DNA of 64,000 nt from positions 4,455,357-4,519,356 of the forward strand of contig KB906767.1 of the NCBI GenBank assembly GCA_000381625.1, written 5' to 3'. This document shows positions 35,301 through 43,884 of the stretch, one piece after another. Position numbers and translations under genes: made by a program. The stretch comes from Bryobacterales bacterium KBS 96. Lineage in GTDB: Bacteria > Acidobacteriota > Terriglobia > Bryobacterales > Bryobacteraceae. Position 1 is the first letter of the stretch. Every line of letters begins with the position of its first letter. The notes beneath the pieces are model-generated. The model had not been told where the DNA came from, did not search any database, and saw only the letters and a list, made by a program, of their open reading frames with translations.

Positions 35301-35970
35301 AAGTTTCGCTGGCTATCTGGTGAGGGGAAGAGACGACGTACGGGTGACTACTAATTCTGGCGAGTTCGCGAGCGATTTCGGCCGGGGAGAGCACAAAATC
35401 CACTACGCCGCTCGCGTTTGCGCTGTGGGGCATCCCGTCGAATTTTGCCGTTATCTCTTTTTGAACAAAGGTGACGCCGCATTGGCTCTTGATCGCCTTA
35501 AGGCCCTGAGTTCCATCCGAGCCGTTTCCGGATAGGATCACACCGATTGACAGTCGCCGTTGCTCTTCGGATAGCGCCTCAAAGAAGCGGTCGATTGGCA
35601 AATGAGGCACCCGTTCCGAGGAACGAGGCGAGATGTGCAGCGCCCCCTCAGCTATAGTGAGGCCGGTGTTGGGAGGGATAACGTACACGGTGTTAGGTTC
35701 CACGGCCATGCCATCTTCGATGGTCTTTACCGGCATGATGGTCGTGCGAGACAGGATTTCGGCGAGTTGACTTTCGCGAGCCGGGTCCAAATGTTGAACA
35801 AGGACGAAGGCCATGCCCGTATTTACAGGCAGCGCTGTCAACAATTGGGTGAAGGCCTCGAGGCCACCAGCCGACGCGCCAATTCCCACGATCGGAAATC
35901 TCAGAATCCGGGGCTGCTTGTCATCTTCAGCACCTTCCTCAAAATCGGCAAAACGTGCAACATCAGGCAT
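32332..35970 (-). CDS. CheB-CheR-PAS hybrid histidine kinase
   Basis: The protein has 1212 residues from ATG 35970 (AGAGGG seven bases upstream; 35994 is an alternative). The CheB methylesterase domain comes first with Ser in GIGASAGGLEAF, His in VQHLDP and Asp in LSGNGSDGTQG. A CheR methyltransferase follows (about 205-470). A glutamate-rich coiled coil of SNEEISSANEELQSTNEEL repeats lies around 670-730. Two PAS domains, a HisKA-like dimerisation helix with HDLQEPIR and an HATPase (NAIKYR, DNGIGF, GTGIGL) close the protein. Such proteins sense unknown cues without a CheA. No receiver gene is adjacent. Confidence 0.95.
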   Translation of the reverse strand: MPDVARFADFEEGAEDDKQPRILRFPIVGIGASAGGLEAFTQLLTALPVNTGMAFVLVQHLDPARESQLAEILSRTTIMPVKTIEDGMAVEPNTVYVIPPNTGLTIAEGALHISPRSSERVPHLPIDRFFEALSEEQRRLSIGVILSGNGSDGTQGLKAIKSQCGVTFVQKEITAKFDGMPHSANASGVVDFVLSPAEIARELARISSHPYVVSSPHQIASETLPSGEADLRKIFALVKRATGVDFACYKQTTTRRRIGRRMIVHRRETLGEYFECLQEHPEEVQELYKDILISVTHFFRDPLSFNALSKYLTAMVRSRQVTDTFRVWAPGCATGEEVYSLAICLEEVFLREDVRPALQLFGTDISELALGKARRGRYPETIAENVSSERLTHYFDKIDGQYQIRKSIRDSCVFAKQDVTCDPPFSRVDLISCRNVLIYLGTVLQKAVLPVFRYSLKETGLLFLGPAETVSSAADLFQVVDDKHKIFARSTVPIRFSASFPIRRDPVGASPTDLGSPRPIDVDWQRQADQVIQSRYAPDAVIINQDLQIQQFRGRTGFYLQPPSGGKIQNLLLLSHASLQAPLREAVMAAMARNAAVQQRGLRIEHQNEKREINLEVIPISSTSATDRYYLVVFERTSPLPAITDGDALLRTPKPEQPQDEIARLKHELTEKDEHLRSITEEHEAALEEQRASNEEISSANEELQSTNEELATAKEELQSAVEELTTVNEELQNRNHELGVLFNDLNNLFTAVNTPILMVDRSRLLRRFTPAAERFLGLSSGDLGRDIADLPARTNLPQLHGLVREVIDTLAVGTYEIQDQENCWWSVSIRPYRTIDHRIEGAVLTFVNVDSLKRSLQAAQESRDYADAIVETVRESLVILSPDLRIERVNTAFEQAFQVGKDKSEGSLLYQFNDGQWDIPRLRHLLEEVLPKNGFFEDFEVEHDFPRIGFRSMSLNARRILLQGRSTQKILLAIEDATERKRAEKQLLRSNADLDHFGHVIAHDLQEPIRTIGTYTQLIHCRYRGKLDSEADQFMRFIQEGAVRAQTMIQDLLAYSQAGTTEKASLEPISSESALQEALSNLQAAIQDSGASIIQNSLPMISYSSRFLTQVLQNLIGNAIKYRREEPPQIQIQATRREGEWVFSVRDNGIGFDQQYAENIFGMFKRLEGRQYAGTGIGLAICQRIVERFGGRIWAESARGIGSTFYFTIPV

Positions 35971-36571
35971 AACTAGGCCCTCTTGCCTCAGCATCTACGT
36001 CGCCTTACGACACGATCAGCTACTTCAGCAGCTGGCTTCCGCGCAACGACTCCGTTTAACTTATGTGTTCAAACCAGCCTAACGCCTACAACCCAGGGAA
36101 AACAATTCCACTTGAACACATAGTCGGAATCCCGTCTCTGTGGGAATCTTTGTCCGGCGGTGGGCGATCAAATAGACGCGCCCCACCGTGTTCCGGCAAA
36201 AATGAAAACCTGCGCGGTAGATCTGTCCTTGCCGGCGAGGCACGACCTAGGCTCCCGGCGCTCAAGTGTTGAGCTGGACTTGCACGACTGTAATGGGCGT
36301 CGCGGCTCTGGCACTGCTCTGCGATAGCAAAGTTGCCTAATCCTAATAGGGAGTTGAGCTTATGCCAATTCGGTTCCAGACCCGGATGCGGCGTCAATAC
36401 TGTTTTTCTGACTGGACGCTTCACTTTTCGCTGAACACTCGAATTTCGGAAGTGTGGCGAGTCTGCGCCGGATCTCCCTCGAAAAAACACTGATAACGGT
36501 AAATAGGAGGGCGTCGGCGTCACCTTGAGGCCGCCAGCAGCTCAAGTCTGAATACATTCCCCAGTGAGCAG
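35971..36571. other. No gene seen
   Basis: About 600 bases between the hybrid kinase and the DUF2934 gene. A 145-codon minus-strand frame at 36086-36523 has no recognisable motif and unlikely composition, so I do not call it. Confidence 0.35.
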
Positions 36572-36781
36572 TCAAACGGCAGAACCTGGGGTTCTGTGGT
36601 GCTCAATTTGCCGCAACGCTTGAAACCAGTCCTCCTCGGGCGAACCGAGCGGGCTCCCTCTGCGCTTCCAGAACTCGTGAGCGAGAGCGGCAATCACGTC
36701 TTGCGTTGGCGAAAAAAGATCGCCCGGGACCATGTTGAATTCATCGGTCACGGCGATGTCGTTGACACAGAAGTGTTTCAT
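36572..36781 (-). CDS. DUF2934 small protein
   Basis: The 69-residue protein carries the DUF2934 signature DVIAALAHEFWKRRGSPLGS with EEDWFQALRQ, a helix pair found in many soil bacteria and of unknown function. Its ATG overlaps the stop of the upstream gene (36778-36781), so the two are translated together. AAGG lies about seven bases before the start. Confidence 0.8.
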   Translation of the reverse strand: MKHFCVNDIAVTDEFNMVPGDLFSPTQDVIAALAHEFWKRRGSPLGSPEEDWFQALRQIEHHRTPGSAV

Positions 36782-37029
36782 TGGATTGCCTTTCGTCCGA
36801 TAGTTGCATCCGCCCTGCTTTCGTCAGAGTCGCTGCGCAGCCAATCCACAGGATGGCTATTGGCGACTCCGTTCGACTCGCGGATGGCGGCCCATTTCAC
36901 ATCTTGCTTCAGAGCAAGGAAGATTCCACGCGTATATTTATACGGTCCCTTAGCTAGAATCACCCGGTCGCCTGAATGAAATCTTGGATTGTTGATCGCG
37001 TCTGCGATCCGGCTTGGTTCACTAAACAT
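36778..37029 (-). CDS. Hypothetical protein coupled to the DUF2934 gene
   Basis: The 83-residue protein contains FHSGDRVILAKGPYKYTRGI and DVKWAAIRESNGVANSHPVD. This looks like a small beta-barrel (KOW/SH3-like: charged loop, G-D-R-V-x-L start, hydrophobic strands), but I cannot name a family. GGAGG precedes the ATG at 37029. The 4-base overlap with the DUF2934 gene indicates a two-gene operon. Confidence 0.65.
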   Translation of the reverse strand: MFSEPSRIADAINNPRFHSGDRVILAKGPYKYTRGIFLALKQDVKWAAIRESNGVANSHPVDWLRSDSDESRADATIGRKAIQ

Positions 37030-37525
37030 GGAAAACCTCCGTCCCGACGCGAGATGGGACGGCGCCGCCCTCGCATGTATAAATCGGTTGAACCACTCTT
37101 CGCTTCCTATTTCTGACCACCAGAGGATACTTCTTGGAACTGCGGTTCGCTAAGCAGAGGAATGTCAGAGGATCTGACTTAGTTCAGACGATCTGCAGAA
37201 TGGGCGGAGGACTTGCTCAGTCGTCTCAATCGTAGACCGAAGTAGCGTTTGTGTCAATCATCGCGCCGCTTTCGCCGCCGAGATTACACAAGTGTTACAA
37301 GCACCCGGCGAACGATCGGTTAGGGGTTTGCAGTGGATATATTGCTGTGGAATTGCGACTCGATCTGGAAGGCTTGGGCCTCCGATGACAACGATATAGG
37401 GCCAAGTGACCATAGGTGGTCAGGGCATTCGGGCGGCGGAATCGATTCAACTTGCAGCCGCCGCTTACCGCCTCTGCATGCAGGTGCCTTTGGATCGTCC
37501 GGGCGAACATCGGCCGACCTCAGGC
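37030..37525. other. No gene seen
   Basis: About 500 bases upstream of the DUF2934 operon and downstream of the DksA-like gene. No coding region or convincing promoter was found. Confidence 0.35.
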
Positions 37526-37909
37526 TTAGACGGCATCGAATAGATCTCGTTCGATCGAGTTCTGGATTAGCATTGGATTGCGATCTCTAGATTCCCGACA
37601 GGCGAGGCACAACGTAGTCCAGGGCACGGCAGCGAGCCGCTTAATGCTGATCTCCTCCTCGCAGTCGATGCAGATCCCGAACGCACCGAGATGAATACGA
37701 CGGAGTGCGTCTCGCACTTCGCGCAGCCGAACTGATTCACGCTCGAGATTGCCAATCGCCATGTCGCGTTCCAAGGCGTGCTGGATTTGGTCAAGCATAT
37801 CCGCACTCGAATCAACCGCGATTACCTCACGGTTGCGAGCCAGGTCTTGTAACTCGGCCTGTCGGGCCTCTAGAACGCCTCGCAGATGCGTGAATTGTGT
37901 CGTTGTCAT
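37526..37909 (-). CDS. DksA/TraR-type zinc-finger protein
   Basis: The 127-residue protein has a long coiled-coil N-terminus (residues 10-75) and a C4 zinc finger: CIDCEEEIS near 87 and CLAC about 20 residues later. TraR/DksA proteins bind the secondary channel of RNA polymerase and modify transcription, often with ppGpp. The DxxDxA acidic tip motif of true DksA is not obvious, so it is better called TraR/DksA-like. Its place on a plasmid-derived island fits TraR relatives. The start at 37909 is reasonable. Confidence 0.85.
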   Translation of the reverse strand: MTTTQFTHLRGVLEARQAELQDLARNREVIAVDSSADMLDQIQHALERDMAIGNLERESVRLREVRDALRRIHLGAFGICIDCEEEISIKRLAAVPWTTLCLACRESRDRNPMLIQNSIERDLFDAV

Positions 37910-38316
37910 GATCTATGTCTCCTACGGTGCAGGGGCCGACGAGTTTGTATTCTGGCTCACTGTTCACCTATTGAGGATGAATACAGACCCAACCAAAGCT
38001 GGTAACGCGCAAACAATCCGTCGGCCATGAAGAAGTCGCTTGTCCAGTTCGCGCGACACCCAACCGCCAGGTGTCCACCATCCCGGCGAGTACAGCGGCC
38101 GAAGCCGACACAAGCCTCAACATCGACGCGACAAATAGCATCGAGACGTTGGAGGGGAATTCGCCTGTAGTGCGAATTGGATCGAGTTGTCGCCTTGTTG
38201 ATTGCACTGTGGGTCTCTCCGAGATGCCTGGTCTTGAGCACGCGCGGCGCCAGTCAAATAACCGCCGGCGTCGCACTAGGTGCGACCGTCGGACGCAGGC
38301 GCCTGCTCAGGTGCTG
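37910..38316. other. No gene; possible terminator at 38270-38286
   Basis: No convincing gene. GTCGCAC-TAG-GTGCGAC (38270-38286) is a perfect 7-bp stem 30 bases beyond the stop of the minus-strand sigma-54 activator and may end its transcript, although there is no T run. Confidence 0.4.
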
Positions 38317-40434
38317 CTAAAGATCCTTGCGAGAGATGCCGAGCTTTCGCATCATAGCGTTCAAGGTGGTCCGGGGCATTCCGAGGCGAGTCGCGGCCGT
38401 GCTGATCACGCCACCCGTTTCCCGAAGCACCCGAATAATATGCTCCTTCTCCACTTGCTCCAGCGTTCTGTTGCCGGCGGGCTCCAACGCGTCGGGCCGT
38501 ATTTCGGCCAAAGGAGCACGGAGGTCGGGACCTCGCGAGAGAATGACCGCCCTTTCAATGAAATTTTCGAGCTCTCGCACGTTACCAGGCCACGGCCAGC
38601 TCACCAACGCCCGCATCGTGTCCGACGGTATCTTTTCAATCTGCTTATTCATTTCCCGGGCGTACTTTTGTGTGAAGTATCGGGCGAGTACAGGTATATC
38701 CTCAGGGTGATCGCGCAACGGCAGTGTCGTGATCGGGAAGACCTTCAGCCGGTAATAGAGATCGCTTCGGAAAAGCTTGTCGCCCATCATCTGTGTCAAA
38801 TTACGATTGGTGGCGGCCACTAGCCGGACGTCGATGGGAATAGTTTTCGTGCCGCCCAATCTCTCGAACGCCTTCTCTTGTAGCGCGCGAAGCAACTTAG
38901 GTTGTAGATCCAAAGGAATGTCACCGACTTCGTCCAGAAACAGAGTGCCCCGATGGGCCAACTCAAAACGCCCGATCTTTTGCGACAAAGCCCCGGTGAA
39001 TGCTCCTCTCTCGTAGCCGAACAACTCGCTTTCCAGAAGCCCGGTTGGAATGGCGGCACAGTTCAAAGTGATGAAGGGGCGCTCCCGGCGCGGACTCACC
39101 CGGTGAACGGCGCGCGCAACCAGTTCCTTTCCGGTGCCAGTTTCGCCTAGGATCAACACGGTCGCGTTGGTCGGCGCAACCAGTTCAACCTGCCCGAGAA
39201 TTCGCTTCAGAGCCGCGCTGCGCCCGACGATTTCCTCGAACTCGTGCTTCACTTCAACGACCTCGTTCTCAACGCTCTCCTGCCGGTCGCGTTCGCGGAG
39301 GTCCTGTACAAAGGTGATCCATCGAAACGGTGAGAGCTTCAAGACCGCGGTAGCCACTAGAACGGGTACACGTGTCCCGTCTTTGCGGGTCAGTTCTTTT
39401 TCAAAAGGTGTGCAGGCTCCGAACCTCAAACTCTCTTCATGAGCCAATTCATCCAGTGGAAAATATTCAGGCGGAGTGAGATCAGGCCAGTGCAGCCGCC
39501 CGGCCAGCAAATCTTCGCGGCTGTAGCCGACTAGCTGGAGGAATGCATCATTCGCTTCGGGAATTCGGTCAAACTCTCCGGAAACGATGCCGGCGATCGT
39601 CGTTTCCACCGGGAAGGGCCGGAGCCGCGCACGCGTCCGTTGCAACTTCTGATCCCGCTTGCGCCGCTCGCTAAAATCGCGCACCACTCTCGCAAAACCC
39701 TGCAATTCTCCATTTTCCCTTTTGAGCGCCATAGTAATGACATTGGCCCAGAATCGCGATCCGTCCTTCCTCACGCACCAGCCTTCGCTACCGAAATGGC
39801 CTTCGGCTTCCGACCTCTTCAGTTCTTCCCGCAGCCTGACGCGCAGAGTGTCTTCGGAGGGATAGAGCAGAGCCACATGTTGGCCGATCGCCTCAGTGCC
39901 GGTGTAACCGTAAATGCGCTCGGCTCCCGAATACCAAGCCGCCACGTCGCCATCCGCGCTCAACAAAAAAAGAGCGTAGTCCTGTACCCAAGCCGGAATG
40001 TCGCCTTGGTCGGCTCCGGCCGGCTCTTCTGTTTCCGTCTGTACGGTCTTTTGGCGCAGGATTAAGAGGTGGCGCACCGGCAACACGTTTTGCTTGGCCG
40101 TATACTCAACCTCCCGCGGGCTTCCATCCGAGTCCACCAGCCGAAGTGTACCTTCCTGCTCCCCTCGTTGCAGAAAGGCCTGCCACAGTTCGGAAACCTG
40201 AGGTTTGAAGCTGGGCTCGACGAAGTCATCCAAACTACGTCCGATGATCTGTTCCCGTGCGAGTCCGAGCAGCTTCCCGGCGCCGGAACTAGCGTCCCTG
40301 TAGTGACGGTCGTTGTCTGCGATCAGTATGGGCGCCGAAGGGTGGTAGACGATCGCCCGGAATAGCAGTTCCAGTTCCCTTGGACCGTTTTCCACAAGCC
40401 AAGCGGCTTGCGGCGGTGAGGCCGCGGAAGGCAT
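38317..40434 (-). CDS. Sigma-54-dependent activator with PAS sensors
   Basis: The protein has 705 residues from ATG 40434 (AGGAG nine bases upstream; a longer reading to 40653 is unsupported). Three PAS-like domains fill the first ~360 residues ([39 protein letters not shown]; a third with [20 protein letters not shown]). The AAA+ domain has GETGTGKE at about 429-436, GAFTGA near 475 and Walker B LFLDEVGD. The Fis-type HTH ends [14 protein letters not shown]. There is no receiver, so the signal is probably sensed by the PAS part. It diverges from the Thivi_2564/SYLF/OmpA/malic enzyme genes, its likely targets. Confidence 0.94.
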   Translation of the reverse strand: MPSAASPPQAAWLVENGPRELELLFRAIVYHPSAPILIADNDRHYRDASSGAGKLLGLAREQIIGRSLDDFVEPSFKPQVSELWQAFLQRGEQEGTLRLVDSDGSPREVEYTAKQNVLPVRHLLILRQKTVQTETEEPAGADQGDIPAWVQDYALFLLSADGDVAAWYSGAERIYGYTGTEAIGQHVALLYPSEDTLRVRLREELKRSEAEGHFGSEGWCVRKDGSRFWANVITMALKRENGELQGFARVVRDFSERRKRDQKLQRTRARLRPFPVETTIAGIVSGEFDRIPEANDAFLQLVGYSREDLLAGRLHWPDLTPPEYFPLDELAHEESLRFGACTPFEKELTRKDGTRVPVLVATAVLKLSPFRWITFVQDLRERDRQESVENEVVEVKHEFEEIVGRSAALKRILGQVELVAPTNATVLILGETGTGKELVARAVHRVSPRRERPFITLNCAAIPTGLLESELFGYERGAFTGALSQKIGRFELAHRGTLFLDEVGDIPLDLQPKLLRALQEKAFERLGGTKTIPIDVRLVAATNRNLTQMMGDKLFRSDLYYRLKVFPITTLPLRDHPEDIPVLARYFTQKYAREMNKQIEKIPSDTMRALVSWPWPGNVRELENFIERAVILSRGPDLRAPLAEIRPDALEPAGNRTLEQVEKEHIIRVLRETGGVISTAATRLGMPRTTLNAMMRKLGISRKDL

Positions 40435-40572
40435 AGCGCTTTTCTCCTTGCCCGTCGATCCAGAAGCCCGGATGGCTCGAGAACGCGTCAACAGTGTTCT
40501 GCCAAACAGATGGAGGCCAAGAATGGCGGTGCGGTCATCATAGCACCGATCTGTAGCGGAGCCGTTCCCTTT

Positions 40573-40606
40573 TGACCGCATTTGGTCATACGGCACAGCG
40601 CGGTCA
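40573..40606. promoter_or_regulatory. Inverted repeat TGACCGC-N20-GCGGTCA, likely activator site
   Basis: It lies between the divergent activator and the Thivi_2564 gene, about 85 bp upstream of a sigma-54-like promoter. A closely related site is at 43635-43669. Confidence 0.55.
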
Positions 40607-40692
40607 GGTTGCGCACGCCGTGCTGTGTTTCCGCTGCCGCTGATCGGCTCCACGAAGGCACTCTGCTGGCCAGATCTTTCTTGATTTCACGA

Positions 40693-40708
40693 TTGGGCAG
40701 CGGATTGC
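40693..40708 (+). promoter_or_regulatory. Sigma-54-like promoter of the Thivi_2564 gene
   Basis: TTGGGCAGCGGATTGC keeps the GG and GC doublets 10 bases apart and the TTGC of the -12 element. The -24 box is imperfect. Confidence 0.5.
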
Positions 40709-40732
40709 GCCGCGTTCGGCGAGAGGATAAAG

Positions 40733-40924
40733 ATGCCTTTACTAAATCTTGTTGTTGTATTGATCGTGGTCGGCGTGGTGTTGTGGCTCATCAATCGCTA
40801 CATCCCCATGGCTTCCAGCATCAAATCGATCCTGAACATCGTAGTTGTGGTTGTTGTTGCCGTATGGGTATTGCAGGTGTTCGGATTGTGGGGCGGTATC
40901 AGTGGCTTCCGAGTCGGACGTTAA
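40733..40924 (+). CDS. Thivi_2564-family small membrane protein
   Basis: The 63-residue protein has two hydrophobic helices (LNLVVVLIVVGVVLWLI and IVVVVVVAVWVLQVFGL) separated by NRYIPMASSIKSILN, the pattern of the Thivi_2564 family. AGAGG lies seven bases before the ATG. Its function is unknown; it probably sits in the inner membrane as part of an envelope stress response. It is preceded by a sigma-54-like promoter and an inverted repeat. Confidence 0.85.
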   Translation: MPLLNLVVVLIVVGVVLWLINRYIPMASSIKSILNIVVVVVVAVWVLQVFGLWGGISGFRVGR

Positions 40925-41232
40925 TCACCGAAAGGAAGAGAGGTCGCCTTCCCTGTGAATCCACAGCCGTATCTTCGGCCCGTTCCAGCGGCAAAGGAAC
41001 ACCATAAATTCACCCCACGGGTTACGTTTCTTCTCTACAAGCCTTGATTGGTATTCCGCCACATGACGACATGTGGTCGCACACCCGTGTCTCAAATTTG
41101 CGTGGGATGTCCACGGTTTATGTCGCACAGTCTGGAGTTTATCCGCCGAGTCGGCCCTTTACGACGATTGGCGTGGCTCGTGCACTAACCGTGGAGTCGC
41201 GGGGGTCTCCTCCGACAGAAGAGGTCAAGAAG
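40925..41232 (+). promoter_or_regulatory. Upstream region of the SYLF gene with palindrome and sigma-54-like promoter
   Basis: CCACATG-ACGA-CATGTGG (41059-41076) is a perfect inverted repeat about 92 bp upstream of TTGGCGTGGCTCGTGCA (41168-41184). That promoter has GG and GC 10 bases apart, a good -24/-12 candidate 48 bases before the ATG. Confidence 0.5.
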
Positions 41233-41937
41233 ATGAAGTTGACAATAGTGACTGCTCTGGCACTCGCACCGCTGCTGCTGGCTATGGATAAAGAATCGAC
41301 ACAGCGGCTGCACGAGTCTGCCGCAGTGTTCTCTGAGGTCATGGCAACGCCGGACAAGGGCATTCCGCAAGAAATGCTCGAGAACGCTCACTGCATCGTC
41401 ATCGTTCCCGGATTGAAAACAGGGGCTTTTGTATTTGGCGGGAAATACGGAAAGGGATACCTGTCCTGCCGCGGCAAGCACGGCGCGGGTTGGTCGGCGC
41501 CGGGCACGATACGCATTGAGGGTGGCAGTATTGGTTTCCAGATCGGCGGGTCCCAGACGGACTTGATCATGTTGGTGATGAGTGAACGGGGAGCGGACAA
41601 ACTGCTTTCCAGCAAGTTTACTCTTGGAGCAGAAGGCTCCGCTGCCGCTGGTCCCGTGGGCCGGACAGCCACGGCGCAAACGGACGCCCAAATGCACGCC
41701 GAAATTCTCTCATGGTCGCGATCCCAGGGGCTGTTTGCCGGCCTCGCTTTAGAAGGCGCCACTCTTCGGCAGGATCTAGATGATAACGCCACCCTCTACG
41801 GCAAAAAACTCGAGAACCGCGAGATTGTGACATCGGGTATGCGTGCTCCTAAGGCAGCTGCGAAACTGCTCGCCCTGCTCAACAAGTACTCGGCGCATGA
41901 GCGTAGGGATGTGTCACAGGTCAGCGACAAGCAATGA
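41233..41937 (+). CDS. SYLF (Ysc84) domain lipid-binding protein
   Basis: The 234-residue protein begins with a signal peptide (MKLTIVTALALAPLLLA) and is preceded by AGAGGT. The mature part is a SYLF domain: AHCIVIVPGLKTGAFVFGGK, GYLSCRG, GGSIGFQIGGSQTDLIMLVM and the closing NATLYGKK. SYLF proteins bind phospholipids, and the bacterial versions are periplasmic and often stress-linked. The next gene starts at or just after its stop, so both form an operon. Confidence 0.92.
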   Translation: MKLTIVTALALAPLLLAMDKESTQRLHESAAVFSEVMATPDKGIPQEMLENAHCIVIVPGLKTGAFVFGGKYGKGYLSCRGKHGAGWSAPGTIRIEGGSIGFQIGGSQTDLIMLVMSERGADKLLSSKFTLGAEGSAAAGPVGRTATAQTDAQMHAEILSWSRSQGLFAGLALEGATLRQDLDDNATLYGKKLENREIVTSGMRAPKAAAKLLALLNKYSAHERRDVSQVSDKQ

Positions 41938-41960
41938 AGAGAATGATTGAAGGTCACAAG

Positions 41961-43571
41961 ATGAAGACGATCAGCGCATTCCTGCTGGCATGCGGAATTC
42001 TATCGGCTCAGGCGCCGCAGGCTCCGAACCGGATTCAACAACCAAACTCAACCGAGAATGCGGCCAGGGGAGCTGCGGAATCGGTGCCCATCTATCGGGT
42101 TACCGTGGTCGCACGGACCATGAAGGCGATCAATTACAATCACCGCAGCGGATCCACGAGAATCGGCTTTCGCGGAACAACCTTGATGCCGCAGGCCCGC
42201 GGCGAAGCCAAGGTTGAGAGCAAGCAAGGAGTAATCACGATCGATGCGGAAATGCAGAAGCTCGATCCGGCCACCAAGTTCGGTCCCGAATATCTCACGT
42301 ATGTGATGTGGGCCATTACTCCTGAGGGTCGCGCGACCAACGTTGGCGAAGTACTCCTGAAGGGCGGCAAGAGTAAGCTGGACGCGACGACCGAACTACA
42401 ATCCTTCGGCCTGATTATTACGGCAGAGCCCTATTTTGCCGTGACTCAACCGAGTGATGTCGTGGTCATGGAGAATTTTGTCCGGCACGATACGACCGGC
42501 ACGGTCGAAGAAGTCGATGCCAAGTATGAGCTGTTACAGCGGGGCCAGTACACGCTGAACGTGAATCCCGCCGAGATCGAACCAGCCAAACTGGATCGCA
42601 AGGCCCCGTTGGAGCTCTACGAAGCACGAAACGCGGTTCAAATTGCCCGATGGACCGGAGCTCAGCGTTACGCCGCCGATACCTTCCAGAAGGCTGTGGT
42701 TCAGCTGGAGAACGCCGAAGGATATTTGAAGGGCAAGGCGGGCAGCAAGCCTATCGGGACGGTGGCGCGAGAGGCCGTCCAGATGGCGGAAGATGCCCGA
42801 ATCATCACTGTCAAAAAGATAAAAGAAGAGGAACTGGCAAACCAGCGCCAGGCGGGAATGGAGCGTGAAGCGCGTGCGGAGAGCGCACGAGCCGCCGCGC
42901 AATCTGAGACGGAGCGCATCGCCCGAGAAGCGGAGAGGACGCGGGTCGCGGCCCAGATGGAGGCTCAGCGCGTAGCACGTGAGCATGAGGCGCAAGCAGT
43001 GGCGGCTCAGACCGAAGCCGATCGGTTGAAACGGGAGAACGACGCGCAAAGGGCCACCGCGCAGACTGATCTTGACCGCGTGGCTGGAGAAAGGGCACAG
43101 GCTGAGGCTGACAAGGCCCAGCTACGGGCGCAGCTATTAGCCCAGTTCAACGCGATTCTTCAGACTCGCGATACCGCCCGGGGATTGGTGGTGAATATGT
43201 CGGATGTACTATTTGACACAGCAAAGTATTCGTTGCGCCCGCTCGCACGTGAGAAGTTGGCGAGGGTCGCTGGGATTCTCTCGGGACACCCGGGCCTTCG
43301 CATGCAGGTAGAGGGTTACACCGATAGTGTGGGTAGTGATGACTACAACCAGACGCTCTCCGAGCATCGCGCCACATCCGTGCGCGACTACTTGACTCAG
43401 GCGGGAATTCCAACGGCCTCGGTGATAGCCAAAGGATTCGGAAAAACTCAGCCGGTCGCATCGAACGACACTTCGACGGGGCGACAGCAGAATCGGCGAG
43501 TGGAACTCGTTGTATCCGGTGAAATTATCGGCGCCGAGATTCGACCATCGCCAGTTCTCGCGGCTAAGTAA
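41961..43571 (+). CDS. OmpA-family protein with long coiled coil
   Basis: From ATG 41961 (AAGG seven bases upstream; an in-frame ATG at 41934 overlaps the SYLF stop) the protein has 536 residues. It has a signal peptide (MKTISAFLLACGILSA), a mixed N-terminal region of unknown fold, a very Ala/Glu/Arg-rich coiled coil (about 270-390) and a C-terminal OmpA domain. That domain carries the peptidoglycan-binding pattern VEGYTDSVGSDDYN and QNRRVELVV. It probably ties the envelope to peptidoglycan. It is coupled to the SYLF gene and probably co-induced. Confidence 0.9.
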   Translation: MKTISAFLLACGILSAQAPQAPNRIQQPNSTENAARGAAESVPIYRVTVVARTMKAINYNHRSGSTRIGFRGTTLMPQARGEAKVESKQGVITIDAEMQKLDPATKFGPEYLTYVMWAITPEGRATNVGEVLLKGGKSKLDATTELQSFGLIITAEPYFAVTQPSDVVVMENFVRHDTTGTVEEVDAKYELLQRGQYTLNVNPAEIEPAKLDRKAPLELYEARNAVQIARWTGAQRYAADTFQKAVVQLENAEGYLKGKAGSKPIGTVAREAVQMAEDARIITVKKIKEEELANQRQAGMEREARAESARAAAQSETERIAREAERTRVAAQMEAQRVAREHEAQAVAAQTEADRLKRENDAQRATAQTDLDRVAGERAQAEADKAQLRAQLLAQFNAILQTRDTARGLVVNMSDVLFDTAKYSLRPLAREKLARVAGILSGHPGLRMQVEGYTDSVGSDDYNQTLSEHRATSVRDYLTQAGIPTASVIAKGFGKTQPVASNDTSTGRQQNRRVELVVSGEIIGAEIRPSPVLAAK

Positions 43572-43634
43572 CCCTGTGGGCCTACATTCAGGGCCGAGCC
43601 GCTTCTGGCAGGCCCTGAACGACGGCCATCAATT

Positions 43635-43669
43635 TGACCGCATTGGGTCCATATGACTCGGCGCGGTCA
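43635..43669. promoter_or_regulatory. Inverted repeat TGACCGC-N21-GCGGTCA upstream of the malic enzyme
   Basis: This nearly repeats the 40573-40606 site, including the TTTGACCGCATT left part. A weak -24/-12-like GG-N10-GC occurs near 43710. It suggests that the malic enzyme gene is in the same regulon. Confidence 0.5.
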
Positions 43670-43884
43670 GCCTCCCTGCTCGAGCATGTTTTCGATCAAC
43701 GGTTCGCAGGCACACTCAACGCTCTACAAAGTGTTGTCGAATCGATCGTCGGGTCTGTTGAACTGAGGGCCGACGGGCTCCAGCATACTCCGTCGACCCC
43801 ATAGTGAGCGAGGTTTGTGATCTATCCCGCGGCCGTACCACCGCCACAGCACGAGGGGTACCGATCAAAGAGAGAGGTAGCAGT

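Noticed and set aside
36086-36523. 145-codon minus-strand frame as a gene
   Set aside because: No ribosome-binding site, family motif or credible composition.
41250-41270. TGGCACTCGCACCGCTGC as a sigma-54 promoter
   Set aside because: It lies inside the SYLF signal-peptide codons; the upstream match at 41168-41184 is better placed.
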